A DNA stretch of 64,000 nucleotides, from assembly GCA_018001225.1 (NCBI GenBank), contig JAGNIJ010000001.1, positions 1-64,000 on the forward strand. Reading direction: 5' to 3'. Below, in pieces: positions 9,273 through 17,251 of the stretch. The stretch is from Kiritimatiellia bacterium (lineage in GTDB: Bacteria > Verrucomicrobiota > Kiritimatiellia > CAIQIC01 > JAGNIJ01). Made by a program: the position numbers and the translations under genes. How positions within the stretch are numbered: position 1 is the first letter of the stretch; every line of letters begins with the position of its first letter. The notes under the pieces were generated by a model, which saw only the letters and a program-made list of their open reading frames with translations, was not told the DNA's origin and did not search any database.

Positions 9273-9941
9273 TCAGGCCACCCACACTTCCACGTTCCGG
9301 CAGCCGGCGACGGCGAGGCCGGCGGGCAGGCTTTCCGGCGTGTCGAGGAGCTTCCGGACCACGGCGGCTTTGTCGGGCCCGGACGCCAGGAAGACGACTT
9401 CCTCGACGTGCTGCAGCAGCCCCGGCGTAACGCTGATGCGGTGCGGCGGGTTCGGGCGCCGGACGGAGACGGCGAGCCGGCCCGCGCCGCGCCGGACGTC
9501 GGTCGGGCTGAACAGCGACGCCGTGTGCCCGTCGGTGCCGAGGCCCAGCAGGCCGAGGGTGAAATGCGCGCCCCCGTGCAGCAGGGCCTGCAGGTCCCGG
9601 TGGTACTGCTCCGCGGCCTCGTCGAGGGGAAGGCTGGTGTTCACGCGGAGCAGCCGGTCGCCGGGCACGGACAGGGCGGTGAACAGGTCCGCCAGCGGCC
9701 TGAAATTGCTGTCCGGGTGGGTGGGCGGGACGTAGCGCTCGTCGCTCAAGAAAAAGCGGAGCTCCGGGGCGGCAACGACGCCTTCGGCCGCGAGCGCGCG
9801 GTAGGCGGGAAGAGGCGTCCGGCCGCCGGAGAGCATGACGGCCCGCCACCGGGGCGACGGGTGGGGCGCGAGGTGCCGCGCCAGCAGCGCGACCGCGGCG
9901 TCGGTCAACTCCTCCGGCGAGGCGAATCGGCACAGTTTCAT
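9273..9941 (-). CDS. pgl: 6-phosphogluconolactonase
   Basis: This enzyme hydrolyses 6-phosphogluconolactone, the second step of the oxidative pentose phosphate pathway. Family marks in its 222 residues are [16 protein letters not shown], the substrate-loop [34 protein letters not shown], and a C-terminal [13 protein letters not shown]. Two ATGs compete. 9947 lies only 4 nt from the GAGAAGGGA ribosome site, while 9941 lies 10 nt away and forms an ATGA overlap with the zwf stop, the overlap style seen elsewhere in this window, so I chose 9941. It is co-transcribed with zwf, which makes its substrate. Confidence 0.93.
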   Translation of the reverse strand: MKLCRFASPEELTDAAVALLARHLAPHPSPRWRAVMLSGGRTPLPAYRALAAEGVVAAPELRFFLSDERYVPPTHPDSNFRPLADLFTALSVPGDRLLRVNTSLPLDEAAEQYHRDLQALLHGGAHFTLGLLGLGTDGHTASLFSPTDVRRGAGRLAVSVRRPNPPHRISVTPGLLQHVEEVVFLASGPDKAAVVRKLLDTPESLPAGLAVAGCRNVEVWVA

Positions 9942-11428
9942 TCGCATTCGATCCCTTCTCGCGCGGCGAGTTCGCGGGTGGCGGCGGGGCCGGCGCTGCC
10001 GAACGGATAGGGCTCCGGCCGGACGCGGTCGATTTCCGTTTCGTGGAGGATCGGGGTGAAGATATCCCAGGCGGCGGCCAGCTCGTCGGCGCGGATGAAG
10101 AGGCTCTTGTCGCCCCGCAGGGCGTCGAGCAGGAGGCACTCGTAGGCGTCGGGGATGATCTCCTTGAACGCGGCGTGGTAGCGCAGGTCCAGCGCGGTTT
10201 CCTCGAGGCGGAGGGCCAGGCCGGGCGCCTTGTTGATGATGCGCAGGTTGATGGCCTCGTCGGGCTGCACGCGGATGATGAGGTCATTTTCCGGCAGGAC
10301 GGGCAGCAGCCGGGCGAAGGGATTGCCCGGCACCGGCCGGAAGCGGACCCGGATTTCCGCGAGCCGCCCGTCGAGCCCTTTGCCGGCGCGCATGAAGAAC
10401 GGGACTCCCCGCCAACGGTCGTTTTCGACGCGCAGCACGCAGGCGGCGTAGGTGGGCGTGACCGAGTCCGGCGCCACGCCGGGCTCCTCAAGGTACCCGG
10501 GCTGGCGGCGCCCGCGGCGCTCGACGCCGGTATACTGGCCCAGCACGAGGTCTTTTTGACGAAGGGGCGGGATGGCCCGCAGGACTTTCACCTTCTCGTC
10601 GCGCACGGCGCGGGCGTCCACGGCGGCGGGGCGCTCCATGGCCAGCAGGGAGAGGATCTGCAGCAGGTGGTTCTGCATCACGTCGCGTATGACGCCGATG
10701 CCGTCGTAGTAGCCGCCGCGCGAGCCGATGCCGATGTCTTCCTTCCAGCAGATGTCCACGCCCCGGATGAACTCGCGGCTCCAGAGCGGCTCGAACACGA
10801 TGTTGGCGAAGCGAAGGACCAGCAGGTTCTGGACGAGTTCCTTGCCGAGGTAGTGATCGATCCGGTAGATCTGCCGTTCGCTGAAGACGTGGACCAGTTC
10901 GCGGGCCATTTCGTCCGAGGACGCCCGGTCGCGGCCGAAGGGCTTTTCCATCACCACGCGCGACCAGCCGCGGCCGGGGCCGCACGTGACGAGCCCGGCG
11001 TCGGCCAGGGCGTGGGCCACGTCGAGGAATACGGACGGCGGGATGGCGAGGTAGAAGAGGCGGTTGACTTCGGCGGTTTTCTCGAAGCCCTTCATGCGCC
11101 GGAACAGGTCGAGGAACGAATCCGCCGAGTGGTACTGGCCGGCCTGGTAGTGGCAGCGCGCGAGGAATCGGTCCATCCACTGGGCGCAGTTCGCGCCGGG
11201 CACATAGCGGCAGGTCAGGTGCTCCATCGCCTTCTGCCGGAACTCCGTGTCGGTCATGGGCGTGCGCGCGAAGCCGTAGAAGCGGACCTCGGGCGGGAGG
11301 AGGTTCTGGCTGAAGAGCGAGAAGAGGGCCGGCAGGATTTTTTTCTGGGCCAGGTCGCCGGAGGCGCCCACGAGGACGAGGCTCAACGGCTTGTCATGTT
11401 CCACCTGGAGCGTCGGCGTTTCGGTCAT
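9938..11428 (-). CDS. zwf: Glucose-6-phosphate 1-dehydrogenase
   Basis: This NADP-dependent enzyme oxidises glucose 6-phosphate and opens the oxidative pentose phosphate pathway. The Rossmann motif VLVGASGDLAQKKILPALF is at about residues 18-36, and the active-site signature RIDHYLGKELVQNLLVLRFA is intact with the catalytic His and substrate Lys. The C-terminal domain has FFMRAGKGLDGRLAEIRVRF. The frame is open upstream to 11557, but the protein begins sensibly at ATG 11428 (MTETPTLQVEHDKPL). This gives 496 residues, normal for the family. Its stop overlaps the pgl start. Confidence 0.96.
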   Translation of the reverse strand: MTETPTLQVEHDKPLSLVLVGASGDLAQKKILPALFSLFSQNLLPPEVRFYGFARTPMTDTEFRQKAMEHLTCRYVPGANCAQWMDRFLARCHYQAGQYHSADSFLDLFRRMKGFEKTAEVNRLFYLAIPPSVFLDVAHALADAGLVTCGPGRGWSRVVMEKPFGRDRASSDEMARELVHVFSERQIYRIDHYLGKELVQNLLVLRFANIVFEPLWSREFIRGVDICWKEDIGIGSRGGYYDGIGVIRDVMQNHLLQILSLLAMERPAAVDARAVRDEKVKVLRAIPPLRQKDLVLGQYTGVERRGRRQPGYLEEPGVAPDSVTPTYAACVLRVENDRWRGVPFFMRAGKGLDGRLAEIRVRFRPVPGNPFARLLPVLPENDLIIRVQPDEAINLRIINKAPGLALRLEETALDLRYHAAFKEIIPDAYECLLLDALRGDKSLFIRADELAAAWDIFTPILHETEIDRVRPEPYPFGSAGPAATRELAAREGIECE

Positions 11429-11543
11429 GGCGAAGGGCCTCGTCGTGGCGGCAGTGTACGCGAGGCGGCGGGTTTTCTCAAGGGGGCGGGCCGGTTGAAT
11501 AACGGCGGGCCGGGCGCGTCGAAAGGAAAGAGAGGATGGACGC

Positions 11544-11963
11544 ATGAGCACGTTCATGAACAGGGCGGCAAGGCGGTGGGGCGGCGTCGCGCTGGCGCTG
11601 TGGGGACTGGCGCTGTGCGGTTGCGAGGAGGACTACTGTGGCGGCTGCGGCGACCCGCCGCCCGCGGTGGTCGTCGAGGAGCCGGCCTATCCCTACCGCG
11701 TCGAGGTCTACGTGGCGGATCCCGCGGGATTCGCGGTGGCCTACGCGGACGTCGAACTGATCGTGGCGACCGTGCCGGAGCGGCGCGTATCCGGGTTCAC
11801 GGGGTACGACGGGGTGGCCTGGTTCGAGGTCGACGCGTCGCCGGGCGTGACGCTGGTGGCCTACGCCAGCGCGCCCGGGTTCGAGAGCAATGCCGGAGAC
11901 ATCGGCACGTACGCCGGCGCCCAGGTCCTGCACATCGGGGTGTGTCTCTTCCCGTTGTACTGA
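11544..11963 (+). CDS. Small lipoprotein with carboxypeptidase-regulatory-like fold
   Basis: Function unknown. The 139 residues begin with an Arg-rich n-region, a hydrophobic core and a lipobox around LALCGC, so it is likely an envelope lipoprotein. The mature part is short and beta-rich (YRVEVYVADPAGFAVAYADV, TGYDGVAWFEV, YASAPGFES). This resembles the single Ig-like carboxypeptidase-regulatory or CnaB fold that sits on many surface proteins; that assignment is by pattern only. ATG 11544 is preceded by AGAGGA with 7-nt spacing. It is divergent from zwf and is followed by a strong hairpin, so it is probably monocistronic. Confidence 0.75.
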   Translation: MSTFMNRAARRWGGVALALWGLALCGCEEDYCGGCGDPPPAVVVEEPAYPYRVEVYVADPAGFAVAYADVELIVATVPERRVSGFTGYDGVAWFEVDASPGVTLVAYASAPGFESNAGDIGTYAGAQVLHIGVCLFPLY

Positions 11964-11970
11964 ATCCGCC

Positions 11971-12004
11971 CCCTCGGCCATACTTTGCAAAGTATGGCCG
12001 GGGG
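11971..12004 (+). terminator. Near-perfect palindromic hairpin after the lipoprotein gene
   Basis: Positions 11975-12000 form a perfect 26-bp palindrome. Flanking bases extend pairing to 11971-12004, with one U-G wobble (11974/12001), giving up to 17 paired bases per arm. There is no long T tract on either side. It begins 8 nt after the stop codon, so a terminator or 3'-stabilising role is likely. A perfect palindrome this long could also be a protein-binding site. Confidence 0.6.
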
Positions 12005-12278
12005 TCTTGCACATCATTCGGCCCCAGATGACGTGCTCGCGCCGCCCTCGTCCCGCGGCGGGAAAAATAACTCGCCGGAGGCCAGGGCCGGGGGGAGCAC
12101 GCGAGGCGGGCCTCCGAACTGATGCACCCGCGGCACAAGGCCGCAGGGGTCTTCAGAAGGGATGTGCGGTACAGAGGTATGTCCGCGGCGGAAATCATGT
12201 CTCGCCAAGCGCGGCGGGCGTTATATAGTTCCCCCCCGATGGATGCCGCGGCCGCGCGCATCTTTCCGGGAGCAGGCG
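12005..12278. other. Non-coding stretch before the GYF gene
   Basis: With the hairpin just upstream this makes a 315-bp gene-free stretch. I see no convincing gene, RNA or repeat in it. A TATATA-like -10 candidate sits near 12223 but lacks a good -35 box, so I do not call a promoter. Confidence 0.5.
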
Positions 12279-13373
12279 ATGAATTGGTATCTGCGGAAGG
12301 CCGGGAGCGAAACCGTATACGGCCCGGTGGACGAGAAGAACCTCGAGGCCTGGGCCGCCGACGGCCGCGTGGCGCCCAATGACCTTGTCTCGGCGGACCG
12401 GCGGGAATGGAAGCCGGCCCCGACTGTTTCCAGCCTGAAGATGGAATGGGTGGCTCAATTGCCCGACGGCAAGCCGTTCGGGCCCGTGCCGTCCCAGGCC
12501 CTGCGCGAGTTGATCCGCAGCGGCGAACTGAAACCCGACACCCCCGTCCGATCCGCGAAGTCAGGACTGACCATGACGCTCTCCGCCCTGTTGGAGAGCG
12601 AAGAGAAACCCTCCGCGGCCGAGTTGAAATGGAAGGCCGAGGCGGAGGCGGCACGGAAGGCGTCGGCCGAATCGGAAACCCGCGCCGGCCAGGCCGATGC
12701 GGCGCTGAAAACAGCCCGGGAGACGCTGGCCCGGACGGAGCAGGAGCGAGACCGGGCCCTGCAGCGCGCCGCGGAGGCCGAGAAGAAGGCGCTCGATCTG
12801 GAAAAAAATGCCGAGGCGGCCGAGGCTCGGGCCCGGGCGGCGGCGGAACAACGCGCGGCAGAGCAGGCGAAAGCCGCGTCGGCCGCCGAGCGCCTCGCCG
12901 CCGAGACCCGGACCCTCCAGGAGCAACTGGACCGGGTCCGGCGGGAGACGGACGACGCGGCCGCCGCCGCGGCATCGGAAGCCGCCCAGGCGCGGGGTCG
13001 CGCCGAGCAGGCCGCCCGGGAAGCCGCGGAGGCCCGGGCCGCGGCCCAGAAACAAACCGCCGAACTGCAGGCGCGCTCCGCCCAGCTCGCGTCGGCCCGG
13101 GCGGAGATCGCTACCTGGAGGGAGCAGTGTGAGCGCGCCCGCGTCGCCGCGACGGAAGCGGCCGCGCAGGCGGAAAAGGCGCGGCAGGAGGCCGCGAAAC
13201 CGTCCGCCGACCTGGTGCCCCGCGACCTCCTGGAAGAAGCGCGTCGGCGCATCGCGCAACTGGAGCGCGGGTACAAGCAGGCGCTGCAGACGGTCCAGCG
13301 CAGTCTTTCGGCCAGGGTCGGGGAAAACCAGTCCATGCCGCCCGAGCAACTGCGGCGGGGGGATATCGCGTGA
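12279..13373 (+). CDS. Tandem GYF_2-domain protein with long coiled coil
   Basis: Function unknown. The 364 residues start with two GYF_2-like units: WYLRKAGSETVYGPVDEKNL with its trailing WKPA at about residues 3-48, and WVAQLPDGKPFGPVPSQALR at about 58-100. Each has the W-Y/Q...GP...L spacing typical of the domain (often called DUF4339), which is thought to mediate protein-protein contacts. Residues about 108-355 are an uninterrupted Ala/Glu/Arg/Gln coiled coil. There is no signal peptide or membrane helix. ATG 12279 has GGGAG 6 nt upstream, which is why I prefer it to the upstream start at 12162. The gene lies 10 bp before a GNAT gene. Confidence 0.8.
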   Translation: MNWYLRKAGSETVYGPVDEKNLEAWAADGRVAPNDLVSADRREWKPAPTVSSLKMEWVAQLPDGKPFGPVPSQALRELIRSGELKPDTPVRSAKSGLTMTLSALLESEEKPSAAELKWKAEAEAARKASAESETRAGQADAALKTARETLARTEQERDRALQRAAEAEKKALDLEKNAEAAEARARAAAEQRAAEQAKAASAAERLAAETRTLQEQLDRVRRETDDAAAAAASEAAQARGRAEQAAREAAEARAAAQKQTAELQARSAQLASARAEIATWREQCERARVAATEAAAQAEKARQEAAKPSADLVPRDLLEEARRRIAQLERGYKQALQTVQRSLSARVGENQSMPPEQLRRGDIA

Positions 13374-13383
13374 GCCGGTCTCC

Positions 13384-13902
13384 ATGAAAAAACGAAACTA
13401 CACGATACGGGAGGCCGGGTTCGCGGATGCCCCGGCGATCTTCGCCATCATCAAGCGGCACCCGGACGAGTTGGTGCCCCGCCCGGTCAGCGATATCATC
13501 CAGAACATCGACCGCTTCCTCGTGGCGGTGGTGGACGGTGCGATCGTCGGCAACGTGTCCTGGGGCATCCTGCCCGAGATCGGGCAGGCCAAGCATCCGA
13601 CGATCGAGATCAAATCCGTGGCCGTGGACCGCGCCTACCGCGGCACCGGGATGGGGCGGGCCCTGGTCCAGGCCGCGATCCGGCGCGTGAAGAAGCTGAA
13701 GCCCGAAATGGTGATCGTGCTGACGTTCAAGCCGGACTTTTTCCGGAAGTTCGGGTTCGCCGAGGTGCCCAAGGAGAGCATCATGCACAAGCTCTACACG
13801 GGTTGCGTGAACTGCACCAAGTACGATTCCCCGTTCACCTGCCCGGAAGTCGCGATGGGCTTGAAGTGGAAGTACGAGCCGCCGGCGCCCCGCGGGAAGT
13901 AA
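13384..13902 (+). CDS. GNAT acetyltransferase, ArgA-like
   Basis: A 172-residue acetyl-CoA-dependent N-acetyltransferase. The acetyl-CoA loop is VDRAYRGTGMGRALVQAAIR (R/Q-x-x-G-x-G/A form), preceded by the beta4 strand IEIKSVAV. The C-terminal segment FGFAEVPKESIMHKLYTGC, followed by NC and further cysteines, resembles the Cys-rich tail of the short, stand-alone N-acetylglutamate synthases (pattern K-W/Y-x-x-C-x-x-C). A role in the first step of arginine synthesis is therefore plausible but unproven. No arginine genes are nearby. It starts 10 bp after the GYF gene and converges on the PAS gene. Confidence 0.8.
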   Translation: MKKRNYTIREAGFADAPAIFAIIKRHPDELVPRPVSDIIQNIDRFLVAVVDGAIVGNVSWGILPEIGQAKHPTIEIKSVAVDRAYRGTGMGRALVQAAIRRVKKLKPEMVIVLTFKPDFFRKFGFAEVPKESIMHKLYTGCVNCTKYDSPFTCPEVAMGLKWKYEPPAPRGK

Positions 13903-13907
13903 ACCGC

Positions 13908-15026
13908 CTACTCCAGGCACACCAGCATCAGGTTGCCCTCGCCGGCGTCGGGCGCGATGATCATGTGCGCGAGACGCGAGGCCCCCGGCAACTCCACCGT
14001 CTGGCGCTCCTTGCCGGAGCGGATGAACTGGTCCAGCGGAGAGCCGTCCTGGATCTTGTCGAGCAGCCCCAGCAGGTCGCGCGCGGCCTTGTTCATGGCG
14101 ACGACCCGGTGGTCCGCGTCGAGCAGCATGGCCGCCAGGTGCAGATCGTCCAATTCCTCCAGCAGCACGTCCTTGACCTGCTCGAGGCGCCGGATGCGGC
14201 CTTCCTGCTCGGCGCGGACCTCGTCCACCTTCTCATCGATCCGGGTTTCGATTTCCGCGGCGATGATATCCGCCGCCTGGGGCGGCGTGGCCTCGTTCTT
14301 GGAGACGGCGTCGAATACGCTGCTTACGAATTCCCGCAGAGGCCGGCGCCCGGAGGCGACCGGTTTCTGCCCCGCCAGGCGCGGGGGGGCCGCCCGAATC
14401 TCGGACGTGGTTTCGGACTCCAGGTCCCAGGATTTCGGGGCCGCGGACTTCATGGCGGGCCGGGCCGGTGATGCGGGCCCGGCCTTGGGGGCGGCCGGAC
14501 CGGCCGCCGCCGGGCCGGCTTTCGCGGCGGCGCCCGTGGCCGGCGGATAGACGACGCGCTCGCGGCCGATGATGCCGTATTTGATCTTCTGTTCGAGGAC
14601 GTGCCGGATGCCGGCGTTTTCCAGGCACAGGGTCAGGCCGCTCGTCTCCAACTTCCTGTCCGTGGCGAGCATGATGCCGGCAAAAGCCGAGAGTTCCGAT
14701 GCCGTCAGGCCGGGCAGCAGCGAAACGCCCTTCACCCCGCGGTCCTCGAACCATTTCGCGGTGCTTCGCATCAGCCCGGATTCGGGTTCGAGCGCGAGCG
14801 CGCCGTGGCGGATCTGGCCGTCGGCGAAGTACAGGACCACCTCGCCGGCCTCGTCCATGGCCGCCGCCAGCGCGGCCAGCTGCTGCTCGACCGCGCGCTG
14901 GAAAGCCGGGTGCTGCACCTGGTACATCCGCGCGGTGCTGATCAGGCCCGCCAGCGCGCGCGCGGCGGCGGTCACCTGGCGGAGGCGCGGGTCGTTCTTT
15001 TCGGGCGTGCTGGCTGGGGGCGGCAT
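13908..15026 (-). CDS. PAS-domain protein with an N-terminal helical sensor-like region
   Basis: A 372-residue cytoplasmic signalling-type protein of unknown output. Residues about 15-150 form a helical domain (LAGLISTARMYQVQHPAFQR, FADGQIRHGALALEPESGLM) that resembles the uncharacterised region preceding HD-GYP domains in many proteins. About 160-215 is an Ala/Pro-rich linker. A helical linker at about 235-290 leads to a C-terminal PAS-like domain (LHLAAMLLDADHRVVAMNKA, then LLGLLDKIQDGSPL). There is no kinase, GGDEF or HD motif, so it is a stand-alone PAS protein or lacks its output domain. ATG 15026 has AAGGA 8 nt upstream. It converges on the GNAT gene with a 5-bp gap. Confidence 0.75.
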   Translation of the reverse strand: MPPPASTPEKNDPRLRQVTAAARALAGLISTARMYQVQHPAFQRAVEQQLAALAAAMDEAGEVVLYFADGQIRHGALALEPESGLMRSTAKWFEDRGVKGVSLLPGLTASELSAFAGIMLATDRKLETSGLTLCLENAGIRHVLEQKIKYGIIGRERVVYPPATGAAAKAGPAAAGPAAPKAGPASPARPAMKSAAPKSWDLESETTSEIRAAPPRLAGQKPVASGRRPLREFVSSVFDAVSKNEATPPQAADIIAAEIETRIDEKVDEVRAEQEGRIRRLEQVKDVLLEELDDLHLAAMLLDADHRVVAMNKAARDLLGLLDKIQDGSPLDQFIRSGKERQTVELPGASRLAHMIIAPDAGEGNLMLVCLE

Positions 15027-15169
15027 ACGGCTCTTCCTTTGTTACAAAAGAACAATCATCGTATTTTCAGCCGTCCTTGTAAAGCATAACGCGCGCTCGC
15101 CCTGCGCCGAATAATGGGCTTGCAGTTTGGGCTCCCGGCGACAAGATGCCCGCAGCCCCGAGGTGCCTC

Positions 15170-15928
15170 ATGACGAAACTGGAACGCCTGGTCGCGGCCC
15201 TGGACCGCGAACTGCGCATCGATCAGTTCCGCGATGCGTCCCGCAACGGCCTGCAGGTGGCCAACGACGGCCGGGTCCGGCGGATCGAGTGCGGCGTGGA
15301 CGCCAACCTGGAGTTTTTCGAAGCCGCCCGGCGCCGGGGGGCCGACCTGCTGATCTGCCACCACGGCTTGAGCTGGGGCGATTCCATGACCCGGCTGACC
15401 GGGGTTCAGTACCGGCGGGTCGCGTTCCTCATTCGAAACAACATGGCTTTGTATGCGGCGCACCTGCCGCTGGACGCTCACCCGCGGCTCGGCAACAACG
15501 TGCAGATCGCCCGCGCCATGGGCATTCGCGGGCTGAAGCCGTTCGGGAACTACCACGGACAGGTGATCGGCTGGGCGGGGCGCCTGGCAAGCCCCATGCC
15601 GTTCGCCGCGTTCAAGAAGCGCGCGGAGCGCGTCCTGCGCCACGGCCTGCAGACCATGGAGTACGGCCCGGCGACGGTGCGGACGGTCGCGGTGGTGTCG
15701 GGCGGCGCGGCGGACCTGGTCGAGGAGGCGGGGCGCAAGGGGCTCGACGTCTTCCTGTCCGGCGAGCCCGCCCTGCAGGCCCGGACCCCGGCGATGGAAT
15801 ACGGAGTGCACGCCGTCTTCGCGGGACATTACGCCACCGAACTCTTCGGCGTGCGCGCGGCCGGCGCATACCTGACCCGCCGCTTCCGGGTGCCGTGCGA
15901 GACGCTGGATTTCCGCGTGCCCTTCTGA
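15170..15928 (+). CDS. Nif3-like dinuclear metal-centre protein
   Basis: This belongs to the YbgI/Nif3 family (also named GTP cyclohydrolase 1 type 2 from one member), a widespread hexameric protein of unclear role. Metal ligands are visible in ADLLICHHGL (His-His) and in the C-terminal FAGHYATELFG (H-x3-E). The GLQVAN segment near the start is also typical. The 252 residues match the short form without the inserted PII-like domain. ATG 15170 (MTKLERLVAALDREL) follows GAGG with 6-nt spacing; the open frame begins 24 bp earlier but lacks a ribosome site. Confidence 0.88.
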   Translation: MTKLERLVAALDRELRIDQFRDASRNGLQVANDGRVRRIECGVDANLEFFEAARRRGADLLICHHGLSWGDSMTRLTGVQYRRVAFLIRNNMALYAAHLPLDAHPRLGNNVQIARAMGIRGLKPFGNYHGQVIGWAGRLASPMPFAAFKKRAERVLRHGLQTMEYGPATVRTVAVVSGGAADLVEEAGRKGLDVFLSGEPALQARTPAMEYGVHAVFAGHYATELFGVRAAGAYLTRRFRVPCETLDFRVPF

Positions 15929-16012
15929 CGGGGCCGCGGCCCCGCCTTTTTTTGACTTGAGCCCGGCCGGGTTGTGGTGTTTGTTCACCCTGTTAAACCC
16001 AGAAGGAAAACC

Positions 16013-17203
16013 ATGAGCAACAAGTTCTACGAGTTGGCGCAGCAGCAGCGGGTGGCCCTGACGCGGTTCATGCAGGACATCGTTTCGATCCCCTCCTTGA
16101 GCAGCCAGGAGGGCGCGGTCGTCGAGCGCATGGCCGCCGAGATGAAGAAGCTGGGGTACGACGAGGTCATCATCGATCCCATGGGCAACCTGATCGGCCG
16201 GATCGGCAACGGCCCGGTGAAGATCGCCCTCGACGGGCACTGCGACACCGTGGACGTCGGCAACGCCTCGCTCTGGAAGCGCGATCCCTTCAAGGCCGAG
16301 GTCGAAAACGGCATCCTCTACGGCCGCGGCGCCAGCGACCAGAAGGGCGGCGTGGCTTCCGCGATCTATTCGGCCGCGCTGCTCAAGCAGGCCGGCTTCC
16401 CCGAGAAGGCCACGCTCTACGTCGTCGCCTCCGTCCAGGAGGAGGATTGCGACGGGCTCTGCTGGCAGTACATCATCAAGGAGGACAAGATCGTCCCCGA
16501 CGTCGTCGTCCTCACCGAGCCGACCAGCCTGAAGATCTACCGCGGGCACCGCGGCCGCATGGAGATCGAGGTCTCCACCGAGGGCCTCTCGTGCCACGGC
16601 TCCGCCCCGGAGCGCGGCGTCAACGCCGTGTACAAGATGGCCCCGATCATCCAGGACATCGAGAAGCTCAACGAGCGCCTGCCGCCCCGCGCCCCGCTGG
16701 GCAAGGGCACCGTGACCATCAGCCACATCCGCTCCACGTCGCCCAGCCTGTGCGCCGTCGCGGACAGTTGCACGATCCACCTCGACCGCCGCCTGACCGT
16801 GGGCGAGACGGAGGAGACCTCGGTCAAGGAGCTGTACGACCTGCCCTCCGTCAAGGCCGCCGGCGCGAAGGTCAAGGTGCTCGAGTACGCCGTGCCGAGC
16901 TTCAAGGGCCTGACCTACCCGACCAAGAAGTACTTCCCGACGTGGGAATTCCCGGAATCCACGCCGCACGTGCAGAAGGCCGTGGCCGCCTACCGGGGGA
17001 CGTTCGGCGGGGAGCCGGAGGTCGGGCACTGGACCTTCAGCACCAACGGCATTGCCACGGCCGGCATGCACGGCGTGCCGAGCCTCGGCTTCGGCCCCGG
17101 GCACGAGAAGTTCGCGCACTTCCCGGACGAGCAGATCGAGATCGAGCACCTCGTCCGCGCCGCGGCGTTCTACGCCGCGTTCGTGAAGGAGTTCGCGGGC
17201 TGA
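16013..17203 (+). CDS. M20-family metallohydrolase, YgeY-like
   Basis: This is a zinc-dependent amidohydrolase/dipeptidase. The first metal motif LDGHCDTV (H-x-D) is intact, followed by GRGASDQKGGVASAI and the catalytic Glu region VASVQEEDCDG. The later LTEPTSLKIYRGHRGRMEIE matches the YgeY branch (annotated in databases as selenium-metabolism-linked) better than ArgE or DapE. The insert dimerisation domain and final His motif (GFGPGHEKFAH) are present in 396 residues. No selenium genes are near, so the selenium link is not supported here. AGAAGGAAAA precedes the ATG by a few bases. Confidence 0.85.
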   Translation: MSNKFYELAQQQRVALTRFMQDIVSIPSLSSQEGAVVERMAAEMKKLGYDEVIIDPMGNLIGRIGNGPVKIALDGHCDTVDVGNASLWKRDPFKAEVENGILYGRGASDQKGGVASAIYSAALLKQAGFPEKATLYVVASVQEEDCDGLCWQYIIKEDKIVPDVVVLTEPTSLKIYRGHRGRMEIEVSTEGLSCHGSAPERGVNAVYKMAPIIQDIEKLNERLPPRAPLGKGTVTISHIRSTSPSLCAVADSCTIHLDRRLTVGETEETSVKELYDLPSVKAAGAKVKVLEYAVPSFKGLTYPTKKYFPTWEFPESTPHVQKAVAAYRGTFGGEPEVGHWTFSTNGIATAGMHGVPSLGFGPGHEKFAHFPDEQIEIEHLVRAAAFYAAFVKEFAG

Positions 17204-17213
17204 CGCCGCTGTA

Positions 17214-17234
17214 GCCGGGATCGCCGATCCCGGC
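17214..17234. terminator. Bidirectional hairpin between M20 and serine dehydratase genes
   Basis: GCCGGGATC (17214-17222) and GATCCCGGC (17226-17234) form a perfect 9-bp stem with a GCC loop. It sits between two convergent stop codons (17203 and 17252), which fits a shared terminator. There is no marked T tract. Confidence 0.65.
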
Positions 17235-17251
17235 CACAATCCCTGGCGCCC

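Noticed and set aside
16013..17203. Selenium-metabolism operon around the YgeY-like gene
   Set aside because: No selenium or purine-degradation genes are nearby; only one gene resembles that cluster.
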